Below are positions 35,255 through 43,262 of a stretch of DNA of 43,274 nucleotides, piece after piece (the first letter of the stretch is position 1; the number at the start of each line of letters is the position of its first letter). The notes beneath the pieces were generated by a model. The model did not search any database. It was not told the origin of the DNA and worked only from the letters and a program-made list of their open reading frames with translations. This stretch comes from Bacteroidales bacterium (lineage in GTDB: Bacteria; Bacteroidota; Bacteroidia; Bacteroidales; UBA932): NCBI GenBank assembly GCA_015060325.1, contig SUYQ01000023.1, positions 1-43,274 of the forward strand, written 5' to 3'. The position numbers and the translations under genes were made by a program.

Positions 35255-36586
35255 TTATTCTGCAGCTTTCATCGCAGCCTCAAGCTCGTCCCAGAGCTTG
35301 TGCTTGTTGAGGTGTACAATATCGAAGATCATCACGCCGTCAGTGCTCTTAAGTGCCTGAGTAACAGCTGGTCCGAAAGGAGTGAAGTCTCCGAGGTACT
35401 GCTCCACATAGATAGATCCGATCACAGGAACTACACCCTTTGTGATGTTCTTTGCGATCTCAGCACCTCCCTCAACGCTGTAGCAGTATGTGAGGCTGTT
35501 GTCCATGCCGGCCTCGCTGCGCTGTCCTACGACACCTGTAGCCTTGTCGACGTCATCCTTTGTGATAAGGGTATAGTAAAGACCTGTCATATATACATCA
35601 AGCATTTCAGCATAGCCTGACTTATGATAGTCTTCTGTTGCCCATGCCTTGTATTCAGGAACCTGATATGGATCGAAGTCCTTGCTTGCCCAGTTTACGC
35701 CGAGCTGCCAGTAAGTAGGATACCATGCTCCTGTATAGTCGCCGATGATGAGGTCAGGATTGATCTCCTTGAGAGCAGCATGAGCCTTCTCCACGAAATC
35801 GTGGATGACCATTGCGCGCCACTCTACCCACTTCTTGCCATATTTGCCGGGAACCCAGCTGTCTCTGAGTTTTCCTTTCTCGTCATACCAGCTGAGGATG
35901 TCCTCAGGGAAGTTCTCGACTGTAACGCCAGCATACTCCTCGAACTGCTTCTTTGAAAGCTCGCTGAAGTCAGCAGTGATGCCGTCATAACGTACGCGGT
36001 CGAAGATAAGTCCGTCAACCTCAGGGTATTTGCGTGCAAACTCCTTGAGGATCTCGATCTGATACTCCTGAACCTCAGGGTTTGAAGGGTTCATCATACA
36101 GTTGTAGTTGGTCTTGATCTCAGAAATCGGAGTCAGCACACCATTGTGGTAGCAGATGGACTGCCATGCAGCCTTGTCCTGATAAACGACTCCTCGGTCA
36201 AAATAGTTGTGACCGCCTGCGAAAACGTTGAGAGATCCGAAGACTTTGAGTCCCATTTCATGACCATACTTGATGAAGTATCCAAGCATGTCGTAGTCAC
36301 GTGGTCTTTCGACACCTTCCCAATCGCCCATATATGGAGCGATCTCGCTGTCGTAGAGAACTTCCCCCATGATGGACTTTACGTCAACAACAACGTTGCC
36401 GAATCCAAGATCCTTACATTTCTGGAGATAGAACCTGATTGAGTCAGGATGCGAAAGCGTAGCATAGTTTGCCTCGCAGTCAAACCACATGTAATTATGG
36501 TTTGCAGGGCGCTTCTTTGCATCCAGATTCGATGTCATCAGCAGAATTGCCGCGATAGATACAAGTACTGTTCTAACAATTTTCAT
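35255..36586 (-). CDS. GHL10-type glycoside hydrolase, copy 3 (periplasmic form)
   Basis: 443 residues starting at MKIVRTVLVS (ATG complement 36584-36586); the frame continues ten codons upstream but into the expected transcription start area. The signal peptide ends in ...NLDA with no lipobox cysteine. This copy should therefore be periplasmic or secreted, unlike the two lipoprotein paralogues. TIM-barrel blocks are MWFDCEANYATL, NVVVDVKSIMGEV, SLNVFAGGHN, DGLIFDRVRYDG, IGDYTGAWY, GVNWASKDF and MIFDIVHLNKH. It is the first gene of the SusCD operon. A periplasmic copy would act on fragments already imported by SusC, which is inference. Confidence 0.82.
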   Translation of the reverse strand: MKIVRTVLVSIAAILLMTSNLDAKKRPANHNYMWFDCEANYATLSHPDSIRFYLQKCKDLGFGNVVVDVKSIMGEVLYDSEIAPYMGDWEGVERPRDYDMLGYFIKYGHEMGLKVFGSLNVFAGGHNYFDRGVVYQDKAAWQSICYHNGVLTPISEIKTNYNCMMNPSNPEVQEYQIEILKEFARKYPEVDGLIFDRVRYDGITADFSELSKKQFEEYAGVTVENFPEDILSWYDEKGKLRDSWVPGKYGKKWVEWRAMVIHDFVEKAHAALKEINPDLIIGDYTGAWYPTYWQLGVNWASKDFDPYQVPEYKAWATEDYHKSGYAEMLDVYMTGLYYTLITKDDVDKATGVVGQRSEAGMDNSLTYCYSVEGGAEIAKNITKGVVPVIGSIYVEQYLGDFTPFGPAVTQALKSTDGVMIFDIVHLNKHKLWDELEAAMKAAE

Positions 36587-36617
36587 ATTAATCTTCGAAT
36601 ATAATATTTCAAACATA

Positions 36618-36647
36618 CAAAAGTAAGGCTTTTTTCAATAATCACAA
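36618..36647 (-). promoter_or_regulatory. Promoter of the SusCD operon
   Basis: On the minus strand there is a TTG (complement 36645-36647), a 19-base spacer and TACTTTTG (complement 36618-36625), an exact TAnnTTTG match. A second overlapping match, TATGTTTG (complement 36610-36617), has a less well spaced -33. The leader to the ATG at 36586 would be about 25 bases. The 36648-36750 stretch between the divergent promoters is very A/T rich, with runs of T and A, and may hold operator sites. Confidence 0.65.
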
Positions 36648-36750
36648 TAAATAATGATTAATTTTTTAAATTTTTTAAAAAATAAGCGCATGTTTTTTAA
36701 AATAACGGCAGCAAGAACAAATATATATAATATAGGTATAAAAAAATTAC

Positions 36751-36758
36751 TATATTTG
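36751..36758 (+). promoter_or_regulatory. -7 element for the DUF4434-transporter-ROK operon
   Basis: TATATTTG matches the -7 consensus exactly, about 40 bases upstream of the DUF4434 ATG. There is no TTG at -33, so an activator may be needed. Confidence 0.55.
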
Positions 36759-36798
36759 CCTGATTGAATTAAATAAAATATAAAAACCACTATAACAT

Positions 36799-37890
36799 AT
36801 GGCTAACCGTAGAGACTTTCTAAAGACAATGGCGATTGGAGGAGCATCAGCCCTCGTTGCCCCATCAATTCTTTCTTCCTGCGCATCAGAAGGCAGCAAA
36901 GAGGCCCCGGCTATAGACACATCTGCCGGCGGCCTGATAGTTCCAAAGGACAATGGCCTGCGCATCACAGGAACATTCCTGGATGAGATCTCACACGACA
37001 TTCCGCACCAGAACTGGGGAGAAAAGGAATGGGATCAGGATTTCGCCTATATGAAAGCTATAGGCATAGATACAGTGATCGACATCCGTTGCGGATACCG
37101 CAAGTTCATCACTTATCCGTCACCTTATCTTCTGAAGAAGGGATGCTACATGCCTTCAGTAGACCTTATCGACATGTTCTGCCGTCTAGCCCAGAAGTAT
37201 GGAATGAAGTTCTACCTTGGACTTTATGACTCCGGAGTTTACTGGGACACAAAAGACATGAGCCATGAGATCGAGGACAACAAGTTCGTCATCGACGAGG
37301 TCTGGAAGATGTATGGTGAGAAATATGACAGCTTCGGAGGATGGTACCTCAGCACTGAGATCAGCCGCGACACCATCGGAGCGGTTGACGCATTCCACGC
37401 GATGGGAGCACAGTGCAAGGAGGTTTCAGGCGGAATGCCTGTATTCATTTCACCATGGATCGACGGAAAGAAGGCTGTGAGCGCCGCTGGTGCAGCTCTG
37501 ACCAAGGAGGATGCGGTGTCTATCGCTGACCACGAAAGGGAATGGAGCCAGATTTTCCAGGGCATCCACGATGTTGTGGATGCTGTCGCTTTCCAGGACG
37601 GCCACATCGACTATGACGAGCTTGATGCTTTCTTCAGCGTAAACAAGAAGATGGCCGACAAGTACGGCATGCAGTGCTGGACAAATGCGGAGACATTCGA
37701 CCGCGATATGCCTATCAAGTTCCTGCCTATCAAGTTCGACAAGCTCCGTCTCAAGCTGGAGGCTGCGAAGCGTTGCGGATATGACAAGGCCATCACCTTC
37801 GAATTCCCTCACTTCCTGAGTCCTCAGTCGGTTTATGGCGCTGCAGGTAATTTATATAATAGGTATAAGGAGTATTTCAATATCAAATAA
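36799..37890 (+). CDS. DUF4434 TIM-barrel protein (Tat exported)
   Basis: 363 residues. The N terminus MANRRDFLKTMAIGGASALV is a twin-arginine signal; it ends at L-S-S-C (C28), so it is probably a Tat-exported lipoprotein. The mature domain is a paralogue of 19201-20265, with GTFLDEISHDIPHQNWGEKEWDQDF, GGWYLSTEISRDT, WTNAETFDRDMPIKFLPIKF and TFEFPHFLSPQS. Tat export implies folding in the cytoplasm, often with a cofactor or metal; the Sec paralogue does not share this. It is the first gene of the rightward arm, divergent from the SusCD operon. No enzymatic activity is known to me. Confidence 0.83.
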   Translation: MANRRDFLKTMAIGGASALVAPSILSSCASEGSKEAPAIDTSAGGLIVPKDNGLRITGTFLDEISHDIPHQNWGEKEWDQDFAYMKAIGIDTVIDIRCGYRKFITYPSPYLLKKGCYMPSVDLIDMFCRLAQKYGMKFYLGLYDSGVYWDTKDMSHEIEDNKFVIDEVWKMYGEKYDSFGGWYLSTEISRDTIGAVDAFHAMGAQCKEVSGGMPVFISPWIDGKKAVSAAGAALTKEDAVSIADHEREWSQIFQGIHDVVDAVAFQDGHIDYDELDAFFSVNKKMADKYGMQCWTNAETFDRDMPIKFLPIKFDKLRLKLEAAKRCGYDKAITFEFPHFLSPQSVYGAAGNLYNRYKEYFNIK

Positions 37891-37919
37891 ATAGATTTCT
37901 CGACAAGCTCGAAATGACA
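37891..37919. repeat. Short palindromic repeat, copy B
   Basis: ATAGATTTCTCGACAAGC followed by TCGAAATGACA; the arms ATTTC-TCGA and TCGA-AAT flank a short centre. It lies in the 56-base gap between the DUF4434 and transporter genes. It contains the ATG at 37914 that would otherwise be taken as the transporter start. Confidence 0.75.
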
Positions 37920-37946
37920 AAGAAAAAAAATCTGAACAATGACATC

Positions 37947-39563
37947 ATGAAACAGAAAAAAGGAATAGGATATGTGATATTCATGGCAGTTGTCGCTGCC
38001 ATAGGTGGAATTCTTTTCGGATATGACACAGCAGTCATTTCCGGTACCACTGAATTCGTAAAGATGCAGTTCAACCTCAGCCCGAAAGGTGAAGGATGGT
38101 ATGTCGGCTGCGCATTGATCGGTTCTATCATCGGAGTACTTGCTGCCGGAACCCTCAGCGACTACCTTGGACGTAAGTACACAATGCTGATATCAGCTGC
38201 ATTGTTCAGCATATCTGCAATAGGATGTGCAATATGTGGAAGTTTCAGCGGTCTGGTAGCCTATAGAATCATTGGAGGAGTCGGCATCGGTATCGTATCT
38301 ATCGTATCCCCTATCTATATCTCGGAGGTATCACCTGCAAAGATCCGCGGAACCCTTGTTTCCCTTTACCAGCTCGCTGTAACTGTCGGATTCCTCCTTG
38401 CCTATATGGCAAACTGGGCAATTGACGCTCAGATGAACCCGGAGATTGATAAGGTTCTTGAAGCACACAACATCGAGCTGAAGGTCGAAAAAGCCGCTGA
38501 CACAGATGTCTACTACAGAACCATTGATCTTGATGAAAAGAAAAACCCGAAAGACACTTTGGTTCAGGCTATCGGAGACGAGAAGGCAAAGGAAGCATAT
38601 CTTGCAGCAACACTTAAAAAGGCGTCTGATGAACTGAACACAACGATAAAAGCGGAAAATGGCAAGACTGGCAAGTGGGCGCAGATTTGTGAAATAGAAT
38701 CTTGGCGCGGCATGCTCGGAAGCGAGACCTTCCCTGCCCTGCTGTTCTTCTTCATCATATTCTTCATTCCAGAAAGTCCGAAGTGGCTCATTGTCAAAGG
38801 CAAGCTCAAGAAGGCGACAGGAGTCCTAGGCAAGATTTACAGCAGTGAGGAAGAAGTGCGCAAGGAGATTGAAGCGACAAACGAGTCCATGAAAGGAGAT
38901 GACAAAGGCAAGTGGTCAGACCTGCTCAAGCCTGGCATTCTCACGGCTGTGATTGCAGGAAGCGCCATAGCCATTCTCGGTCAGTTCATGGGTGTGAATG
39001 CAGTGTTGTACTACGGCCCGAAGATTTTCTCTCAGGCGGGATTTGAGGATCCGATGTTCTCTACCGTGCTAGTAGGTGTAGTGAATATGGTGACTACAAT
39101 CCTAGCAGTATTCATCATCGACCGTGTCGGACGCAAGCAGCTGATCTATTGGGGAGTTTCCGGAATGATCATCTGTCTCCTTGCAATCGGCGTCTACTTT
39201 GCATGGGGAGCACAGATAGGATTGGGAAATACATTCATGCTCACATTCTTCCTTGCATATGTATTCTGCTGCGCAATATCGATTTCAGCCATCGTATTCG
39301 TACTTCTTTCAGAGATGTATCCGAACAGCGTCCGAGGTCGCGCAATGTCGATTGCAGGCTTTGCTCTTTGGATCGGAACGTACCTTATCGGACAGCTCAC
39401 CCCTGCTCTTCTTAACTGGAGCCAGTCTGGAACATTCTTCCTCTTTGCCGTAATGTGCGTACCATATATGCTCATCATGTGGAAGGTCATTCCGGACACC
39501 ACAGGAAAGACTTTGGAAGAAATCGAGGACTACTGGACTAAACGCAACAAATCAAAACAATAA
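37947..39563 (+). CDS. MFS sugar porter with a large periplasmic insertion
   Basis: 538 residues, starting at MKQKKGIGY. The earlier in-frame ATG at 37914 lies inside palindromic repeat B. Sugar-porter signatures are complete: GYDTAVISGT in TM1, SDYLGRKY, the GGVGIGIVSIVSPIYISEVSPAKIRG block, PESPKWLIVKGK, and DRVGRKQ. Between TM5 and TM6 (about residues 160-252) is a charged, helical insertion of about 90 residues; XylE has about 20 there. By standard MFS topology this loop is periplasmic. It should import the mono- or disaccharide released by the locus enzymes. The next gene starts immediately after its stop codon. Confidence 0.9.
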   Translation: MKQKKGIGYVIFMAVVAAIGGILFGYDTAVISGTTEFVKMQFNLSPKGEGWYVGCALIGSIIGVLAAGTLSDYLGRKYTMLISAALFSISAIGCAICGSFSGLVAYRIIGGVGIGIVSIVSPIYISEVSPAKIRGTLVSLYQLAVTVGFLLAYMANWAIDAQMNPEIDKVLEAHNIELKVEKAADTDVYYRTIDLDEKKNPKDTLVQAIGDEKAKEAYLAATLKKASDELNTTIKAENGKTGKWAQICEIESWRGMLGSETFPALLFFFIIFFIPESPKWLIVKGKLKKATGVLGKIYSSEEEVRKEIEATNESMKGDDKGKWSDLLKPGILTAVIAGSAIAILGQFMGVNAVLYYGPKIFSQAGFEDPMFSTVLVGVVNMVTTILAVFIIDRVGRKQLIYWGVSGMIICLLAIGVYFAWGAQIGLGNTFMLTFFLAYVFCCAISISAIVFVLLSEMYPNSVRGRAMSIAGFALWIGTYLIGQLTPALLNWSQSGTFFLFAVMCVPYMLIMWKVIPDTTGKTLEEIEDYWTKRNKSKQ

Positions 39564-40766
39564 ATGAAAGAATCATTACAAAAGACAGTTGACAGCAAAA
39601 ATGCCTCTCTAAAGCAGAAGATTCTTGGGCTATGCATAAACGAAGGAGACTTCAGCCTTGCAGATCTCAGCAAAGAGCTAGGTACCAGCATACCGACAAC
39701 CACTAAACTCGTTGAAGAACTTCTTGAAGAGGGCCTTTTGGAGGAACTCGGAAAGCAGGGTACCAACGGAGGCAGACGACCAAGCATATTCGGTCTCAAG
39801 CCTTCTGCAGGCTACTTCGTAGGAGTAGACATCAGAAGAAAATATATAAGCTATGCCGTTACCGACTTCAAAGGGTCGACAATCGGCTATTTTGAGCAGC
39901 TTCCCGTATCTGTACAGAACTCTGAGGAATCCTTCAGAGACCTTTGCACCTATCTGAAGGAATCGCTGAGCGGCAACGGAATCGATCCGAATAAAGTACT
40001 TGCATACGGAGTCAACCTCACGGGTAGAGTCAACAAGGAAACCGGATATTGTTTCTCCTATTTCTTAGGAGAGGACAAGCCTATTGCAGCTGTATTGGAA
40101 GAAGAATTAAGCAAGCCTGTCTTCGTTGAAAACGACTCGAGGGCAATGACATATGGAGAATATATCAGAGGAGTCGCCAAAGAAGAGAAGAACATGCTTT
40201 TCATCAATGTAGCATGGGGGCTCGGAATGGGAATGATCATTGACGGAAGGCTGTCATACGGAAAATCCGGCTTCTCCGGTGAAATAGGACACTTCCCTTT
40301 CATGAACAACGACCAGATCTGCCACTGCGGCAAGACAGGATGCCTCGAGACAGGCGCATCAGGCTCTGCAGTATACCGCATCTTCATGGAGAAGCTCAAT
40401 GAAGGCAGAGCATCGATGCTGTCTGAAAAGCATGCCAGGGGCGAGAAGGTACACATCGAGGACATCATCGACGCCGTCAATGAAGAGGACGTTCTTGCAA
40501 TTGAAGTAATTGAGGAAATCGGAACCGTTTTAGGAAGAGCCATTGCCGGTCTCATCAACATATTCAATCCTGAACTGATCGTCATCGGCGGAAATGTCGC
40601 TGAAGCCAAGGATTACCTGATGCTGCCGATAAAGAGTGCAATTCAGAAACACTCGCTCAACATAATCAACAGCGACACTACAATCAAATTTTCAAAGCTG
40701 GGCAAGAAAGCCGGAACCATCGGCTCATGTATGCTTGGCAGAAGTAAATTCCTGGGACTAATCTAG
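39564..40766 (+). CDS. ROK-family transcriptional regulator
   Basis: 400 residues. A winged helix-turn-helix at about 18-65 (FSLADLSKELGTSIPTTTKLVEELLEEGLLEE, then GGRRPS) is followed by a ROK sugar-kinase-like domain. The ROK signatures EIGH (E240, H243) and zinc ligands C253, C255 and C260 in C-H-C-G-K-T-G-C-L-E are intact. The ATP-binding DxGxT motif is replaced by VDIRRKYIS, so it is a sensor rather than a kinase. By family (NagC, Mlc, XylR) it likely represses and is released by a sugar or sugar phosphate, here possibly GlcNAc- or ManNAc-derived. It follows the transporter with no spacer and is the best candidate regulator of the locus. Confidence 0.9.
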   Translation: MKESLQKTVDSKNASLKQKILGLCINEGDFSLADLSKELGTSIPTTTKLVEELLEEGLLEELGKQGTNGGRRPSIFGLKPSAGYFVGVDIRRKYISYAVTDFKGSTIGYFEQLPVSVQNSEESFRDLCTYLKESLSGNGIDPNKVLAYGVNLTGRVNKETGYCFSYFLGEDKPIAAVLEEELSKPVFVENDSRAMTYGEYIRGVAKEEKNMLFINVAWGLGMGMIIDGRLSYGKSGFSGEIGHFPFMNNDQICHCGKTGCLETGASGSAVYRIFMEKLNEGRASMLSEKHARGEKVHIEDIIDAVNEEDVLAIEVIEEIGTVLGRAIAGLINIFNPELIVIGGNVAEAKDYLMLPIKSAIQKHSLNIINSDTTIKFSKLGKKAGTIGSCMLGRSKFLGLI

Positions 40767-40783
40767 ACCTAAAAAACTACAAC

Positions 40784-41647
40784 ATGTATAAAATCAAAGC
40801 GAAGGACATGCTGACTCCGACCATCTGTCGGATGAAGGTAGAGGCACCGCGTCTCGCTGCAGCAGCACAGCCCGGACAGTTCCTTATCGTGAGAGCCGAT
40901 GAGCAGGGAGAAAGAATCCCACTCACCATCAGCGACTACGACAGGGCTGAAGGTACAGTAACAATAGTAACTCAAAAAATAGGAGCGTCAACATCAGAAA
41001 TCTGCACATATGAAGTGGGAGACGACTTTGCAGATGTTGTGGGTCCGCTCGGAATTCCTTCCGACTTCACTGAAATGCCGGCAGAAGAGCTGGCTGGAAA
41101 GAAATATGTCTTCATTGCAGGAGGAGTCGGAACCGCTCCGGTATATCCGCAGGTAAAGTGGCTGCACGAAAGGGGTGTAGATGTTGATGTGATCATCGGT
41201 GCCAAGACCAAGGATCTCATCATATACAAAGAAGAGATGGCTGCAATATGCGACAATCTCTACATCTGTACAGATGACGGTTCGGAAGGATTCAAGGGTC
41301 TCGTTACAGCGATGCTGGAGAAACTCGTCCTCGAGGACGGAAAGAAATATGACCAGGCAGTGGCAATCGGTCCTATGATAATGATGAAGTTCGCTACCCT
41401 GACATGCAAGAAGCTTGAGCTTCCTGTGATCGTGTCATTGAACACCCTCATGGTAGACGGCACTGGTATGTGCGGAGCCTGCCGCGTCACCGTTGGCGGT
41501 AAGGTTCGTTTCGCATGCGTTGAAGGGCCTGAATTCGACGGATATCTGGTAGACTTTGACGAGGCTATGCGTCGCCAGAGAATGTATTGTACAGAAGAGC
41601 ATGAGGCTTCTGAGCATCATGTGTGCAGAATAGGGAGGGGAAAATAA
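40784..41647 (+). CDS. nfnA: NfnA-like FAD/NAD-binding oxidoreductase subunit
   Basis: 287 residues of the sulfide/dihydroorotate-dehydrogenase-B-like family, the small subunit of ferredoxin-NADP+ reductase complexes such as NfnAB. The N-terminal FAD domain has RIPLTISDYD (about 45). The NAD-binding part has FIAGGVGTAPVYPQVKWL (about 110). The C-terminal [2Fe-2S] site reads TGMCGACRVTVGGKVRFACVEGPEFDG. The start is 17 bases after the ROK gene. The last base of its stop codon is the first of the NfnB ATG (TAATG), indicating coupling. Confidence 0.9.
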   Translation: MYKIKAKDMLTPTICRMKVEAPRLAAAAQPGQFLIVRADEQGERIPLTISDYDRAEGTVTIVTQKIGASTSEICTYEVGDDFADVVGPLGIPSDFTEMPAEELAGKKYVFIAGGVGTAPVYPQVKWLHERGVDVDVIIGAKTKDLIIYKEEMAAICDNLYICTDDGSEGFKGLVTAMLEKLVLEDGKKYDQAVAIGPMIMMKFATLTCKKLELPVIVSLNTLMVDGTGMCGACRVTVGGKVRFACVEGPEFDGYLVDFDEAMRRQRMYCTEEHEASEHHVCRIGRGK

Positions 41648-43032
41648 TGGCTAACAAGATTCCAAGAGTTCCTGTAAGAGAACAGGACCCCAAAGTACGT
41701 GCAACCAACTTTGAGGAGGTCTGCTACGGATATAATGTGGAAGAAGCTCAGCTTGAGGCTTCAAGATGTCTCAACTGCAAGAATCCTCGCTGCGTGGCTG
41801 CATGTCCGGTGAATGTGAAGATTCCTCAGTTCATCTCCGAGATTGCTGCCGGAAATTTTGCCAAGGCAGCCGAAGTGCTTTCGGAAGACTCGTCTCTGCC
41901 AGCTATCTGCGGACGTGTATGTCCTCAGGAAAGTCAGTGCGAGGGAAGCTGTATCCTCGGCATCAAGAGCGAGCCGGTGGCAATCGGCAAGCTCGAGCGT
42001 TTCACTGCTGACTGGAGCCGTGAAAACGGCGGCACAAAGCCTGTCGTTGCTCCTGCTAACGGCCACAAGGTTGCAGTCATAGGCAGCGGTCCTGCCGGAC
42101 TGGCATGCGCATATGACCTTGCAAAACTTGGATATGACGTTACGATATTCGAGGCACTTCATCGTCCGGGCGGAGTATTGGAGTATGGTATTCCTGAGTT
42201 CCGTCTGCCGAAGGACAAGATCGTGGCAGCTGAAATTGCTGACGTAAAGGCTCTCGGAGTAAAGATTGAGACAAATGTAATTGTCGGAAGGACAGTCACC
42301 ATCGACAGCCTTCTTGATGATGAGGGCTTCTCAGCAGTATTCGTAGGTTCAGGTGCAGGACTTCCACGTTTCATGAACATTCCTGGAGAGCACCTCAACG
42401 GCGTCTTCTCAGCAAACGAGTTCCTTACCAGAAACAACCTCATGAAGGCATACCGCTCAGACTATGATACTCCTATCCACGCTGGAAAGAAGGTGGTAGT
42501 TGTCGGGGGCGGTAATGTTGCTATGGATGCTGCACGTACAGCACTGCGTCTTGGAGCTGAGACGACTATCGTATATCGTCGTACTGAGAAGGAGCTTCCA
42601 GCACGTGTAGAGGAAGTTCACCATGCAAAGGAAGAAGGCATCCAGTTCGCGATGCTCACAAATCCTGTAGAGGTTCTCGGAGACGAGAAGGGCTGGGTGC
42701 GGGCAGTGCGCTGCATCAGGATGGAACTTGGAGAGCCGGACGAAAGCGGACGCCGCTCCCCTATCGAGATTCCAGGATCAGAGTTCGAGATCGAGACAGA
42801 GACTGTGATCATGTCACTTGGTACATCTCCTAACCCGCTCATCGCAAGGACTACCGCGGGACTGGAGACTACACGGCGCGGCTGCCTGGTAGCTGACGAA
42901 AACGGCGCGACTACCCGTCCGGGCGTATTTGCAGGCGGTGATGCTGTCACCGGGGCGGCGACAGTGATACTCGCTATGGGTGCTGGACGTAAGGCGGCGG
43001 CGGCTATTCATGAGTACGTTCAGAAGAAGTAG
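41647..43032 (+). CDS. nfnB: NfnB-like / glutamate-synthase-beta-like NADPH oxidoreductase
   Basis: 461 residues starting at MANKIPRVPV (ATG 41647-41649), preceded by an unusually strong purine tract GGGAGGGG. An earlier in-frame ATG would overlap the nfnA end by 25 bases. N-terminal cysteine groups CLNCKNPRCVAACP and CGRVCPQESQCEGSC should bind two [4Fe-4S] clusters. Nucleotide sites are VIGSGPAGLACAYDLAKLGYDVTIFEA and VVVGGGNVAMDAARTALRLGA. The C-terminal GDAVTGAATVILAMGAGRKAA is the family FAD block. With NfnA it may couple NADH, NADPH and ferredoxin. The large glutamate synthase subunit is not adjacent, which favours the Nfn reading. Confidence 0.88.
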   Translation: MANKIPRVPVREQDPKVRATNFEEVCYGYNVEEAQLEASRCLNCKNPRCVAACPVNVKIPQFISEIAAGNFAKAAEVLSEDSSLPAICGRVCPQESQCEGSCILGIKSEPVAIGKLERFTADWSRENGGTKPVVAPANGHKVAVIGSGPAGLACAYDLAKLGYDVTIFEALHRPGGVLEYGIPEFRLPKDKIVAAEIADVKALGVKIETNVIVGRTVTIDSLLDDEGFSAVFVGSGAGLPRFMNIPGEHLNGVFSANEFLTRNNLMKAYRSDYDTPIHAGKKVVVVGGGNVAMDAARTALRLGAETTIVYRRTEKELPARVEEVHHAKEEGIQFAMLTNPVEVLGDEKGWVRAVRCIRMELGEPDESGRRSPIEIPGSEFEIETETVIMSLGTSPNPLIARTTAGLETTRRGCLVADENGATTRPGVFAGGDAVTGAATVILAMGAGRKAAAAIHEYVQKK

Positions 43033-43035
43033 AGG

Positions 43036-43138
43036 AGATTTCTCGACTCGCTTCGCTCGCTCGAAATGACAGTGGAAGGAGCTCGCTCGAAATGACAGTG
43101 GAAGGAGCTCGCTCGAAATGACAGTGGAGCGAAATGAC
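43036..43138. repeat. Short palindromic repeat, copy C, with tandem partial units
   Basis: A full copy (43036-43070) has GATTTCTCGACTCG at the start and CTCGCTCGAAATGAC at the end. Two identical 26-base units follow, AGTGGAAGGAGCTCGC plus TCGAAATGAC (43071-43096 and 43097-43122). A shorter unit AGTGGAGCGAAATGAC (43123-43138) ends the run. All share the GAAATGAC terminus with copies A and B. Confidence 0.85.
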
Positions 43139-43140
43139 AC

Positions 43141-43197
43141 AAAAAAAAAGTGGGTGACTAAAAAGTCTTATGACTGATTAGTCACTCTTTTTTTTTA
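43141..43197 (+). terminator. Strong rho-independent terminator after nfnB
   Basis: GTGACTAA (43154-43161) pairs perfectly with TTAGTCAC (43178-43185), and an inner AGTC/GACT extends the stem. A run of nine A bases precedes it and a run of ten T bases follows (43188-43196 region). It is symmetric, so it would work in both directions. Confidence 0.88.
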
Positions 43198-43204
43198 TTT
43201 AACC

Positions 43205-43262
43205 GGGAGGATGATAGTGATTGCGGAGGACTCCGTTCGCTCCGCTCACTCCGGACCCTCCC
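43205..43262. repeat. Second palindromic element near the right edge
   Basis: GGGAGG (43205-43210) pairs with CCTCCC (43257-43262). The interior CTCCGTTCGCTCCGCTCACT resembles the centre of the GATTTCTCGA repeat family in rhythm but not in termini. It may be another class of intergenic repeat. No gene is visible from 43033 to the end of the window. Confidence 0.45.

Noticed and set aside
36648..36750. Possible small RNA or tRNA in the divergent control region
   Set aside because: The stretch is an A/T-rich run without cloverleaf or stable stem; it is better read as promoter and operator DNA.
37914..37946. Earlier ATG for the sugar porter
   Set aside because: It lies inside a palindromic repeat found elsewhere in the window. 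The later ATG begins a normal porter N terminus.
39564..40766. Reading the ROK protein as a glucokinase or ManNAc kinase
   Set aside because: It has an N-terminal DNA-binding domain and lacks the DxGxT phosphate-binding motif, so regulator is the better call.
43036..43138. Possible CRISPR array, because of tandem units
   Set aside because: The units are adjacent with no unique spacers and no cas genes are nearby. They match isolated intergenic copies elsewhere.
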